Positions 23,818 to 36,622 of a stretch of DNA of 64,000 bases are shown in pieces. Where the stretch lies: assembly GCA_011634665.1 (NCBI GenBank), contig WAEK01000012.1, positions 1,221,001 to 1,285,000 on the forward strand. The letters are read 5' to 3'. This stretch comes from Mortierella sp. BCC40632. Taxonomy: Eukaryota; Mortierellomycota; Mortierellomycetes; Mortierellales; Mortierellaceae. A model generated the notes under the pieces. The model was not told the DNA's origin. It was given only the letters and a program-made list of their open reading frames with translations, and ran no database searches. A program made the translations under genes and the position numbers. Each line of letters starts with the position of its first letter. Within the stretch, counting starts at the first letter, position 1.

Positions 23818-26800
23818 CAAGAAACAAAGAACCACAAGAGAGGCCCAGGGGCAGAGAGCAAAAAGAAAGAAAAGAGGAAAAAAAGAGAGAGAGAGAGAGA
23901 TAGAGAGAGAGAGAGATATATATATATATAGAAAGAGAGAAAGAGAGGGAGGGAGAGACGGGCGGAGGAACAGAAGGTTGGGCAGAGTAACAGGGACGAG
24001 GGGGCATTTATATCTCTGTCGCTGTCCTTGAACAAGACGCACAGGGACAGACACAGGCGCACACTGCACAGGCACGTCTCACCGTTTGGCTGTTGCCCGA
24101 CCTGGCGCATGAACGCTCAATGTGGGTCTGAAGGATGGGCTTGGGGCGGGTTCTATTTCTCTCACACACACATACACACACATAAACACACACAAAACAC
24201 ACGACTTTCACTTTTTTCATTGCTCCCCCGTGTCCGGGTACTCTTTCTATTGCTTGGTACTCCTTTCACAGACGAACTCGGAATTTATGCAACGATCGCC
24301 CCTCTCCCCTGTCCCTCTCTTGCCTACTCGGTCACTTGCTCTCCTCTTCAACGGCCACTGAACACAATGCAATCGAGTAAAAGTGAGCAAGAGAAAAGAG
24401 AGCAGGAAGGGACTCTGGCCATAGAAATGAACCACAGGAAGGGCGCACGGCCATCCGACGAGTACCACGCAGGACAGGAAACTCTGGTCTGGGCAACACA
24501 CCTTGCACCAAGAATTTATTCAAGAGCTGGGTCGTGCCGTGCTGCGGATCGGCTTCCTCTTACTTTTCCTTCCTTACACCCCTTCATCGTTGTTCTCCTG
24601 CCTGTGCATCTTGAGGAAAAGAAGACAGTGTCGTTGGGAAGAGTGGAGTAGGGGGGAGGGGGCGGAAGGGTAAAAAGTGCAGTCGTCTGTAATTTGTGGA
24701 AGCCTTCAGAAACAACCTTCAACCGCTTGCCATCAAGGTCAGGCTGGTGACACGAGATTGGGTCCCTTGCTCGTAGACAACCTCTCCTGGGTTTCTGGGC
24801 ACTTACAGGCTATAAGCTGCATCATAGTCGTTGTGAATTGCAGGATCGGTTTGTGTGTGTTGTGTGTATGTGTATGTGTATGTGTGTGTGTGTATTGTGT
24901 ATGTGATTGTTTTTGTGTGTTAAGGAAGGAGAGGTTGGGAGAGGGCCGGGCAAGGAAAAGAGATTGGATGCGAGCGACGAAGAGCAAGAAAGGGAAAGAA
25001 AGAAAGAAAATGCATGAGCATCCACTTCTATTTCTCCTCCAGACTAGAGGTCGCAAGGGACAAGGGGGTGGTGGAGAAAGGAAGAAAGGATGGCAAGAAC
25101 ACGCCCGTCGTTGGACGCAGAATCGGCGATTACGCAACAAAAGTGGTCAACAGGACAATCAAAGGGAAGGGCAAGGGCAGAGGATGAACAACAGCTCCTT
25201 TCAAGTACCCTTCGATACGCAGGAAGCAGGATAGCGTGGCACTGGCATGGAGGAGATGGAGATGAGAAGACAGAAAGAGAGAAGGAAAGAAAGAGAGAAA
25301 AGAACCCTTACCTCTTTGTTGTCTATGGCGTAGGTGTTTTTGCTGTCAAGATGCAAGGCGGGAGGAAAGAGGCGAACAGTAACGGTCTCCAGAGGAGAGG
25401 AGTGCAGATGGATCCGAGAAAGGGGCAGCAAAGAAAGAAGGAGATGTCCACGTCTGTGTGCGGATGTAACGGAACGAAAGAAGCAGACTCGGAGCCAGGC
25501 ACGGTGGTGTTGAGGGAGGAAAAAAAATGACCAGAGCAGGGCCAACGAAAGAAATAGGAGAGAAGAGAGAACGGAAGAGAGAGAGAGAGAGAAAGAGAGA
25601 GAAAGAGAGGAACCAAAGGAAAGAGTGAGAGAACGAGCACAAGAGACAGAACCAAAAAAAAAAAAAAAAAAAGAGCGAGATTGCCAGCATCGGCATCGAT
25701 ATCGCATTCGCCCGTGGCCGTTCATGCACCTTCGCCGACTCGGCCGCGACTCGCAGAGGACCGAGTCTGGTCGACCTGTCCGTCGTCCCTGCCTGAGCTG
25801 AGGTCTCCTCCTTTTTTTCCGCCATCCGCACCCCATACTCTCTCACACACTCATTCCCTCCCTCTCTCCCTCTCTCCCCCACGACCCAATGTCCCGTGCT
25901 CCATGCCCCATGCCCCAAGCCCCAAGCTCCTCCAGCTTGTGCTGCTGCTGCTTACTGCCCCTGTTCTCGTTACTGCGCCTGCCCACCAGTTGGTCTGTTG
26001 GCCAGCTCGGCCTTTGGCCTTTGGCTTTGGCCAGGGAGGGAGTAAAGGGGAGCGGACTCCCTGTGTGGTGCTTTGCCTTTGGCACCGCACACGAGATGGC
26101 CCTGTGGGCTGTCTGTCTTCGTGTGTGCCTGCGAGACAGGGCACATCATTCTACGCATTCTATCTCGACTCGACTCGGCCCGCTTTCTCCACGATGATCT
26201 GGCCTATCTCGCTCTTTGCACTACTTCTCCCACGTCTTTCTTGTCCTGATGGCCCAGCTTGTCTGCCTTTTTTTTTTTTTTTTTTTTTTTTTCGTCCATT
26301 CAATTCGGCTGTCTGCATTGTGGACCAACTCAACGATAAGACCCGGCGAGTCAACGTGTGAATGGCCGAAGCGGCCGAGAGAGAAGGGGCAGAAGAAGAA
26401 AAGACGAGCGAGGAATCGGTTCTCGTCTCCGCCAGGAGTGTGAGAGAGAAGGGAGGCGCGAAACAGGGCCTATGACGCATCAGCCGTCCCTCGCACCCTC
26501 TCTGGCCAGACGCGCTCGTTGGCCAGGCCCAACCCTCTCTGTTTGTCATCGCCATCATGGCGGGCATCATCGGCTTTACGTCCCACAGATGTTCTTCCTG
26601 CCTGGCGCCCTCTCCCCCTTCCTCCGCCTTGTTCGCAAAGGCAGCGGTGACTCTTCGGATGACCCTTTTGTCAACGATGGTTTTTTGTCCGATATGCTCC
26701 TGCACATGTGGACAACTTTTTTTTTACTGCATATTTGCCCACGAATCCACACGTTACTATAGCAGTATCTAGTAGGACAAGAGCAGGAAAAAAGAAAAAG

Positions 26801-28308
26801 AAAAGAAAAAAGAAAAAAGGCGGCAAACTAGTATTTAGGACCCTGTTCCGTAAAACTTCTTGCTTTTGCTCTCAGATATGGGCGGGAGCCCTCGCCTTTT
26901 TTTTTTTTTTTCCTCTCCGAGAAAATAAGAGGGCGGCCTACAACCGTTTTGTTGTAAATCAGTCTATTCAGTTGGAGGAGAATGAGTTGGAGGCATTAGA
27001 GCGGGCGCATTCAGGGGTAAGAAAAAACAAAACAAACCAAAAAAAATCGGTGCCTGCATGAATGTACAGGTCCAGTACGCTGCTGTCCAGTCGGATGTCG
27101 TGGACAAAAGAAGGGTGTGGGAGAGAGAAGAGTCCACTTCGGTCGCCTCAGGTCAAGTGTAACAGATACTTCATTTCCAACTCATGCAGAGGCTCATGGA
27201 CGGCCTGTGGTTGGATGAAAGACTAGCTTTTCATTCTCTCATCATAGTCTGGCGTTACCTCAAGAAGACCATCTCTTGCCCGCTACCTTTTTGCATAGTG
27301 ACCAGTCGCTGGGTTTGTCCAGGAGTGATAGGAGATTCATTGCTTACCTTGATATCCTTTATGTTTAGCTCATGCCTAGACTTTTGTCTTGATGAGATTG
27401 ACCGGGTGACCTCAAACAGTCTCTATAGCATAGTGCAGCCAAGGTTCAGGACGAGAGTTCATTCAGCAGTATTCTGGATAGTCAAATGAACAAGCTTTGG
27501 AACCATCTTTGTCCAAAAGGCTACACCACGCGTTACTGGAGCTAGGTTCTCGAAACGATAGTCACTCCTAACTTGTGGATATAGCCCGATACGAGCAAGA
27601 GCACCCTGTTAGATGCTCAAAAGCAGAGCACAAAGAGAAACGTCTCCTGCGAGGCCGGCTTCGAGACTCTGCACCTTGGACAAATATATAAATATTTATA
27701 TATTTCCCCGCTGAAATCTATCTCCTATGCAAAACTTTTAATCTGCATCCAACATGCCGCGAAACTCATTTCATGCATGCTCCTTGCACTTTGGACGCGC
27801 GAGATTTCTTTGATCTTGAACAGAGTCGGATCCTGGAGTGTCAGTACATGTCCGTGGTGCAGGAGGAAAAGAAAAGAAAAGATGAAATTACGCAGGAAAA
27901 AAAACATTGCGTCTCTATGGGGGCAGATATCAAAGAGATTACGTACAGTCGATTTTCACACGTTATTCAATCTCTGGCATGCGCCCCCCTAAGGGCTTTC
28001 TCTCACTCACCCTACATACACTTTCTCCTCCTCCGCAACTCCTCTTTCATTCTCTCACCTGAGCGAAAAAGACTTTTTAGAGAAAGATCCCTTCGAAGGA
28101 CTCAAACTGTTTGGTCGGAGCAACAGGGAACAGCAGCAACCCAAGGCGAAGCATATTCCTAGAAAAAAAAAAAAAAAAAAAAAAAAGAGAGCTGCGCGTT
28201 CATGTCAATGCGGCCCGAGGCCGCTTCTTTTCAGTCCTTCTCTCATCATCATCACCGTCATCACCATCAACAACCACATTAACATCTTCATCACCCAATC
28301 AACAAGCC
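23818..28308. other. Long intergenic region, low complexity, one doubtful exon pair
   Basis: Upstream region of the zinc-finger gene (-) and of the Herp-like gene (+). It is rich in CT/GA, CA/TG and A/T homopolymers (for example A18 near 25654, T23 near 26270, A24 at 28163-28186). Most frames are repeat artefacts. One plus-strand pair at 26922-27016 and 27070-27151 has a good donor (GGG|GTAAGA), an acceptor (TGTACAG) and matched phase, and reads like protein (QLEENELEALERAHSG then VQYAAVQSDVVDKRRVW). I found neither a start nor a convincing continuation, so no gene is called. Confidence 0.45.
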
Positions 28309-30291
28309 ATGAATAGTCTGACTTTAGTCGTCAATTCGGCTACAACTGCCATCTTGCCTCCCAACAAGCAACGTTTCACCATCACTGTTGACCGTCGCTC
28401 GACTATCCAATGCTTAAAAGAGCTCATCCTGACGCATCTCACCAGTTCTGAGAGCACTCTTACATCAGCATCCACATCGACGTCATCCGCCAACCTTGCT
28501 CTTAGCATCTCGATGACGACGGTAGACCACTTGTCACTTTTATACCAGGGTCATGCTCTGGACAATGACCAAGAGTCTATTGAGAGCGCCTTGAAGACGG
28601 TAAAGCATAGAGTCTCTGTCTGCGGTGGACTGTGCTTGTTGCGTTCAGTGGAGTGGAGGAAGGAAGGGATCGACCTTTCCTTACCCATCCTCATTGCCTT
28701 CTTGAACACCCTTTCTCCACGCGTCCGCTGTTCTATCTAAAATAGCGAGCTGGCGACGACTCGGCTGTTGAAATTTTCGTGTCCGTATCCAAATCAGTTG
28801 CGCCAGCATCCAAACTATCTCACATATCAGCATCGAGAGTGGCAATGGCCGGGACAGAGACAAGTACCAAGCGGGATTCGTTCCCTTCGACTAGCGTGGC
28901 CTCATCCCCGCATATAGCCTCGTTTTTGCCTACTCCTTACACAATACCCCTTGCCTTAGTGCCATACAAGCATGCAATCATCAAGTAAGTCATCGAGACG
29001 CTCTCTTGCATAGAGCGTTCGTTTAGTGTTAGGCAAAAGAGAGACTATACTGGACGCTAATAATGAAGTATCTCCTGTCTCTTGCTTCATAATTTCCTCA
29101 GCGGGATGCCGTATTTGATTCCAACGTCCACCTTTCATCTGCTGCAGTACCAGCAACAACAGCAGCATGCGACAGGGTTACAGCCGCCAATGGTATGGAA
29201 TACCGACGCTTCATTGTATTACCATTCTGCGACAGGCATGACCCAAATGCCTTTTGGGCCTGCAGTAGGCTCAAGCGCAGAAGCACACCTAGGGTCGGAT
29301 GAGGCCACGGGAGCAGGGACAGTGCCCATTGCAGCAGCCGCTCCTGTAAGAGATCCTCAGGAGATCGCAGCACGGGACCAACGCCGTGCTGCAGCACTTT
29401 GGCTCTTGTTGAAGTTGGCCTTTGGCGTATACTTGTTTAGTCAGAATGGAAGCATTGAGCGGATTATTTTGTTGCATTTGGCTGCGCTTATTATCTTTTT
29501 GTAAGTGAATGTGCCTTTTTATTTCCAAAGGGCCCTTCGTTGGGACCGGTGTGAATGTAAACTGAGCTGTTGAATGGTATTTCAATCTCCTTTGGACCTG
29601 TTTGTTTAGGCATCAGACAGGACGTCTCCGGATTGTCCGACGCATCGCAAACCCACCTCAGCAACAACAGCAACAACAGCAACAGCAAGAATCTGTAGTT
29701 GCACCAACTTCCTCCCAGGACTCAGGAAACCCTTCCTTGGCGCCTGAAATGAGTCGAACCCCTTCGACCGTGTCATCTACCCTAGCCAGCATAGTCGATC
29801 CCAGTGGTAGTGATTTTAACACCACTGTTCCTCTGACTAACGCTCTGAACGATAGTAAGCATTCAGGATCGATTCCTACCACAGAGCATTCGAACAGCTC
29901 TGAGAAACAGGCCGTGAAGGAAAAAGACTCTTTGAGTACCAAGCAGGATTCAGACTTGTCTGCAACGGCGACTAAGGAGGCATTAAGTGCTAATGCTGTT
30001 ACCAATTGTGACCATCCTCCGGTTAACCAGGAGTATTGTGACCAGACATCGTCTTCGTCATCCTTATCACCGAGTTCATCTACGTCAGGGCCAGAGGCAC
30101 TGCCAGAACAGACTCAGAATCAGGGACAGGACCAAGAGCAAGACCCGGACCAACGGCCTCGCCGGCAATCCACGTGGCGCAGCTTGGAGCATGCGTTGCT
30201 GACATTTATCACATCTCTTATCCCAGCACCGCCTCCTCCCGATATGGATCCAGCCCCTGGCGCTGCTCCAGTAGGCGATCGAGTTTTGTAA
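28309..30291 (+). CDS. Herp-like ER membrane protein with ubiquitin-like domain
   Basis: Four exons: 28309-28599, 28746-28984, 29102-29500 and 29610-30291; all phases agree and give 536 residues. Residues 1 to about 110 form a ubiquitin-like domain (LTLVVNSATTAI...RFTITVDRRSTIQCLKELI, then LLYQGHALDNDQ and VEIFVSVS after the first intron). Residues about 275-310 (ALWLLLKLAFGVYLFSQNGS, then RIILLHLAALIIFL) form two short membrane segments linked by a tight turn, followed by HQTGRLRIVRRI. This layout (UBL, linker, hairpin-like membrane pair, hydrophilic tail) is that of HERPUD/Usa1-type proteins, which scaffold the Hrd1 ER-associated degradation ligase. The C-terminal 200 residues are Gln- and Ser-rich and disordered. 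The match to Herp is by architecture and the FSQNGS...L-x-QTGRLR block, not by alignment. Confidence 0.8.
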
Positions 30292-30749
30292 TTACTATTC
30301 CTATTATTTTGTATACCAACGACCTTTCTCTCTTTCTCTCGTTTTATTGTTTTTCACTGTTTATATTCCTTTATTCGAGTCAGCCATGCCTGCTCATCCT
30401 GTATAGCCGACCTTGGAAATGTCCTCTATCACCATATCCGATAGGCATTCCTTTTTCTTCCCCTTTGATTCTTCGGTCCTTTCTCCACCTGTATTTATCG
30501 GCGAAATAAATAAGAAAAAAAAAATTCAATCAATCAATCAAAGAGCCCTTTCTGGGGGAATGGACAAGGCTCGGTCTCTTTTCGTCCGCACACCGAGCCA
30601 GACTCGGCCAAACGGGGTCATAAATGAAGAGGAAAGAAGAAGGTCCTTTCTTTCAAATCTGGTCTGGAGTTGGCCCGATTGGTCTCGATGAGCTTAATCG
30701 AATCCCCGCCCGCATAAAAAGAAAGAAGAAAAGAAAAAAAGAAGAAGAA

Positions 30750-30782
<33 letters not shown>

Positions 30783-31029
30783 CTTGCTCTTGCTCTTTGT
30801 CTATTTCTCTCTCTCTCCCACTGTTAGTGCCCTCTTCCCCAAAGGTGCAGAGACATTTTTTTTAAATGCCGTTCGATACGTTCATTTTTCAGCTCTCCTA
30901 TAAACGTGGAGAGCTGGTTTGAAGGAGGGTAAAAGATGGAGATGTGATAATGACTGTGTAAGGAGCGGGGTTGAGAGAGGTCAGGAAAAGGGTGGGTAGA
31001 CTAGGATAGCGACATGCTTGTGCGAAGAG

Positions 31030-31068
<39 letters not shown>

Positions 31069-33615
31069 GACTGTCGTTTCGGTAGAGGACTCTGGAACAC
31101 CAAAAAATCTGGAACGATCGCCTTCATCACTCAACTAGGTCCATGCTTTGCCAGATCTGTGATGACGGGAACCTTGATTGGACAAATCAAAACGATAGAC
31201 GACTTGTGGGCGTTGCTGGGAAAGAAGGGGCGAACGGAGTGAGGGCCGAAGAAAACAAGAGACAGATCTGTCTAGGACATTGAGTAATAAAAGCTAACCG
31301 AGGACTGTTGGCCTTTGGCCAAAGATAGACCCGAGCTGGTTTTTTCTTGCACTTTTTTGGCAGAGAGCGGTAGAAAGTGAGAGTAATTAGGATACCAGAG
31401 CATGAGGTACAGATTGTGGGAAGAAATGCCACGCCTGCTATTTTCGTCTCTCTGCCTTGGCTGTGCGACAAACAACACGAGTTCCTTTCATTTCGGCTGC
31501 TTGCTCACTCTTCTTCTCCTGCCTTGATGTGTCGGTGCGTGCGACCAATATGTTTGAGGAGGGGGGGATAGAGGGGAATCGAGACAGTCTCTCACTCTCT
31601 CCTCTGATAATGTTTGTTGAGGTACCTCTTTGGGGCCGAGGGTTGGATAAGGTCAAGAGGATGGAGGGGACGAAAGAAAGTGAGAATGAAAGCGGTGTTG
31701 ACGTTACTCCTTCTTCTATCCAATCTTATCCATCTTGGTTAGCTTCTTTTCGGCGTTCACTAGCATGGGTCAAATGAATCGCCGTTCCTTTTTCTCATCG
31801 ATGAAACAGAGAAAGTGGAGATCGCCGTCAATGCACTGCAGAAAAAGAAGAAACGAACAGCGACACGCGCCCCAATCCCTCCACGGTCGGTGATTGGAAA
31901 ATCTGCCCTTTTTTACAAGACCAATGGTGCAAACTGACCAAAGACCGGCTGAGATGGAAATCCGACAGACGTGGAGGGACGGACGGTAGACTGGAGGAGA
32001 GAAGGAAGTGGTATTCGAATAGAGGTCCTTTGGAAAAAATCTAATCCAAAAGTTGGGTTATCGACATGGGATTGAAAAGTGTGGTTCGACTGAGAAACAC
32101 CTGTATTTCTGGTGGGTGTGGGTTAGGGCTGGGTACGAGGAGAGGAAGTGGACTGATTCCTTTTGCATATTTGCTTCATGGTCTACAGGAATGAGCAATG
32201 TTGGTACGAACAGCTCTTTGGGGGCGTTGTTGACCCTCTCAAGGCCTCGGGCCGGACTCTCAATTCTCTGAATTGCGCATTGGCTTATCCTTGCAGATTG
32301 GGTGCGTGTATATGTGAATGAGAGAGCAGGCTCGCAGGACAAGAGAGAGAGAGAAAAAAGGAATGGGAGATAGGGAGGGCTGTATGGTGAAAAACACTCC
32401 CACGCCTGACTCTCTTGTAGGATGAGCAGCGAAAGGGGAGGTTTGTGATCGTCGGCGTGGATACCCAAAAGGTGGTCAAGATAGGAAGTCAACATTCTTC
32501 TGGAGAAACGGCGATGTCAATCCATGTTATTTGATGCATATCCTAATATGAAGAAGAAAACTTTAGCATCCTTTGCCTTTGGAGAATGGAAAAGTACGGC
32601 GCATGAGGTACAAGTGCTAACAGGAGGAGCTTTTTGCAACCTGCCCCTTGCCTCTACCCTACCCTGGAAGAACTGGAGACGCTTTGGTGGAGAAGCGCAG
32701 TGAGAGGCTATAAACCTTTGAACTAAGAATATCAATTGCATTCAAACTCATCCTTTTGGGGATTGGGTAGAAAGCTTATGCGTGGACAGGGCCATGTCAA
32801 CGCAAGAATCGAGCCAAATAGACGAAGGTTGGGTCTGAGAAGAGACAGGAGAGACGAGCAGGCTTTCCACGGGCTGCAGACTAAGCGAGGCAGATCAGAG
32901 GGGAAGGCCTCGGTCGGTGGATATGGTAAGTATTGCTGAACCTACCCGGAACGAGGGGAAGTGCACGGGAATCGACCAAACAGTGAGCAGAAAGAGAGCT
33001 CAACATGCATTTCACAGTGCGCTTGTGCCCTTCAGCCTCTCTCTTTCTGTTTGGCTGACGAGGCCTGTCTGCAGTTGAACTGTAATGCTGCAGGTGTGTT
33101 TGGTGGTGCAGGTGCGGGTGCTATCGCCGTGCGAGCAATAGAGTGCTGTGACCCTCATCGCCTCCCCCGCTCCCCGAATTAAGATGAGAACAGTCTTATA
33201 AAGGCACTGCACCTTCTCCGCATCGGCCTTTCTCTTTTTTACGACTCTCTTTTCATCCTGCCCGCCGACTGTTCCGTCCTGTCCTCCTTCCACTCTCCTC
33301 GGCCATCCCTTGTTCTCTTAGGGTCTTGGTTCAACGATCCTCCTCGTCACCTCTTCTCACACCCTCAATCTCCCTGACCTCCTCTTTCCCCTCGCTTCTT
33401 TATCCCTTACTTTCCCTCATTCTCCTCTCGATTCGCCTCCTAACACATCAACCTTCGCCTCATCCCAACGACCACTGCAAAGCCTTTGCCTGGCACACAA
33501 CCTTCTCTGAGTGGCGTTCACTCAGCTCTCCCCTTTGTCCTTTGCAACAACGACAATAACAACAGTCTTATCCTCCACACTTTCGATATAACAATCACTC
33601 GACACTTTCTACACC
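30292..33615. other. Gene-free intergenic region
   Basis: No supported gene. Repeats include A/GA tracts at about 30721-30782 and 31034-31065. The last 400 bases before the transporter start (about 33220-33610) are strongly C/T-rich, as in many fungal core promoters and leaders of highly expressed genes. Short frames on both strands show no family resemblance. Confidence 0.5.
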
Positions 33616-36079
33616 ATGGAGAAGGAAGATTACGTCTTTGAGAGACGTGACGACGCAGACGACAAGTTTGAAGACATTCTGGATGACTATGATCTGAAAG
33701 AAGACGATGACTCGCCTATTGAGGAAGTTCGCGTGACGATCTCTAGTACGTTTATCTTTTCATTCCTCTACGAGATGCAGTAGATCTTACAACTCTTTAG
33801 CGATTCCTGCATCGAGTATCTTTGAGACATATCCCCTCAACGATACCTCGCCCTGTCCTGCCCTGCCCCTCTTCCTGCCCCTATCACCGTCCATTTCCTT
33901 CTTACCTTCGCCTCTCAACGACAACATTCTATAGATCCCAAGCTAACTACTCTTCGATCCTCTCATTCAATGATTGTTCTCGCTCTCTACAGACTCGGAC
34001 GACCCATCGATGCCATGCAATACTTTCCGCATGTGGTTCCTCGGCCTGCTGTTCACAGGTCTCGTCTCCTTCATCAATCAGTTCTTCTACCTTCGTCAGA
34101 CTCAAATCTCGATCGGCTACTCGGTCGTTGCCCTGCTCTCTCTCCCTCTTGGCCATTTTATGGCCAGGGTCCTCCCAGCGAAGGAGGTGAACCTATTGGG
34201 AATGAAGTTCAGTCTCAACCCTGGTCCTTTCTCCATCAAGGAGCACATCCTCATTGGTACCATGACAGCCGTCAACACCAGCACTGCTTATGCCGTCGAT
34301 ATTGTCATTCTCCAGCACATCTTTTACCATGACAAGCAGCCGTTTATTGCTGGCTTGCTCCTTGTCTTCACCACCCAAATCACAGGTTTTGCCCTGGCGG
34401 GTGCTCTTCGCAAGTTCCTGATCCGTCCCGCCCACATGATCTGGCCTTCGACTCTGGTCACGGCCTCACTCTTCCGTTCGCTCCATGCGTCGAACGATGC
34501 TGAGGATGACTCAGGTCGTATGTCGAGAATGAAGTATTTCCTCATTGTCACCCTGGTCTCCTTTATCTGGTACTGGTTCCCAGGATTCATCTTCCCTACG
34601 GTCGGTGTGCTCTCTTGGATCTGCTGGATCAACCCTGATAATATCATCCTCGCCCAACTCACTGGCTCGAATGGTCTCGGTATCGGTACCATTGCCTTGG
34701 ACTGGTCCGCTGCTTCGTACTATGTCCAGCCTTTGGTTACTCCTTGGTTCGCTCAAGTCAACATTTTGATTGGCTTCATCATGGTCGTTTACATCATGGT
34801 TCCCTGGGCATACTACACTAACTTGTGGAACTCCAAGAACTATCCAATTTTATCAGCCGAGCTCTTCCTCGAGAACGGTACCTTCTATAACATTGATAAT
34901 ATCTTGGAGAACAACATTCTCGAGCCCAACAAGTATCGAGAGTATGGTCCCGTACGTATGGACTCTTTCTTCGCTTTGACCTACGGTGTCGGCTTTGCTG
35001 GTTTGATGGCCACCGTCGTCCATGTGATCCTCTACCACGGAAAGGAGATGATGACGCGCTGGAGGAATGCTCGTGCTGAGAATGAGGATATTCACTCTCG
35101 TTTGATGCGTGCTTATCCTGAGGTCCCCGACTGGTGGTACGGTCTTCTGTTCGCCGTTACTCTCGCCCTCAGTTTGGTCACTTGTATTGTCTGGGGATTC
35201 ATGCCTTGGTGGGCCGTTCTCTTGGCCTTGGCCATTGCTATCATCTTTGTGCTCCCAGTCGGTATTGTCCAGGCCGTGACCAACCAGCAGCCTGGTCTGA
35301 ACATTGTCACAGAGTATGTGATCGGTTACATGCTCCCTGGTCACGCCATTGCCAATGTTACTTTCAAGACATACGGTTACATTGTCAATGTGCAGGCCCT
35401 GACATTCACCTCGGATCTCAAGCTTGGCCATTACATGAAGATTCCTCCTCGTGTCATGTTCATGGCCCAGTTGGTCTCGACCATTATCAGCGGCGTTATC
35501 AACTTGGGTACAGCAAGCTGGCTCATTAACACGCGTGACAAGGTGTGCACCAAGGAGGGTTACCCTTTCACCTGCCGTTCTACCAACACCTTCTACTCAG
35601 CCTCTATCATTTGGGGAGCCATTGGTCCTGCGCGTGTTTTTGGTAATCAAGATAATGCTCTTTACTCACCTGTCCAGTGGGGATTCCTTGTTGGTGCTCT
35701 CTTGCCAATTCCCTTTTGGTACGCGGCCCAAAAGTTCCCCAATGTGACCTGGCTCAAGTATGTCCACTGGCCTGTGCTCTTGGCCGCCACCTCCAACATG
35801 CCTCCAGCTCTGCCTTACTTCTACACGAACGGTCTCTTTATCGGATTCATCTTTGCCTTCCTTTTGAGACGTTACCGTTATAATTGGTGGTCTCGCTACA
35901 ATTACTTGACCTCAGCAGCATTGGACAGTGGTGTTGCGATCTGTGGTTTGTTCATCTTTTTCTGTATCCAGACCCAGGAGATCAGTATGCCTACCTGGTG
36001 GGGCAACCCTGAAGGTGCTTTGGATCACTGCCCCTTGGGCGCCTCAAACTACTACAAGTACGATGGCAGTACCAATTAA
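33616..36079 (+). CDS. Oligopeptide transporter, OPT family (copy A)
   Basis: Two exons, 33616-33745 and 33993-36079 (split Asn codon), give 738 residues, normal for fungal OPT proteins. The acidic cytosolic N-terminus ends in DDDSPIEEVRVTIS and is followed by the family hallmark CNTFRMWFLG. NPGPFSIKEH, KIPPRVMF and about a dozen or more hydrophobic segments follow. OPT proteins import tri- to pentapeptides or glutathione with protons across the plasma membrane; some fungal members move siderophore-like ligands (family knowledge). Substrate cannot be told here. The C-terminus is short and polar. A close tandem paralog lies 3 kb downstream on the same strand with the intron at the same position, so the pair arose by duplication. 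Long minus-strand frames inside it are shadows. Confidence 0.93.
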
Positions 36080-36591
36080 AGGAGCCGAGAATTTTTTAGA
36101 TATAACATTTGGAGGAAGCTATCTACCTCAGTTTTGTATAGATACCACATGCTTAATTACCATAGACCCCACCCGCTCACCCTTAGTAGATAGATTCCTC
36201 CTTCGTCACCTTGCGCCCTTGCCACATTGACCAAAGTATTTGGCCCATGGCCCGTGGTCCCATCCTTACACCTGTACGCACCCCTTTTACCCTTGTAACA
36301 AATATATATCCAAAGAAAACAGAAGATTCGAATGTGAGCTCATGGTAGAAGTGAGCAAAAGGTCATTTACCTAGAATGGAGGATGATAAGAAGAGAGGAC
36401 GAGAGAAAGAAGAAAAGAAGCAAGGGTGTGCATGGATAAATGAACATTTATGGCCTGGACTCGGGATTCGGTCATCGGCTAAACAGGTCGGTACGAGATC
36501 GGGGGGGCTGTAAGAGGTTTATCGAAGGAAGAGGGAAGGGAAGCAGGTCGAGAGAGCAATCAAGCTGAGCAATATCAAAGGTGATGCAGAG

Positions 36592-36622
<31 letters not shown>

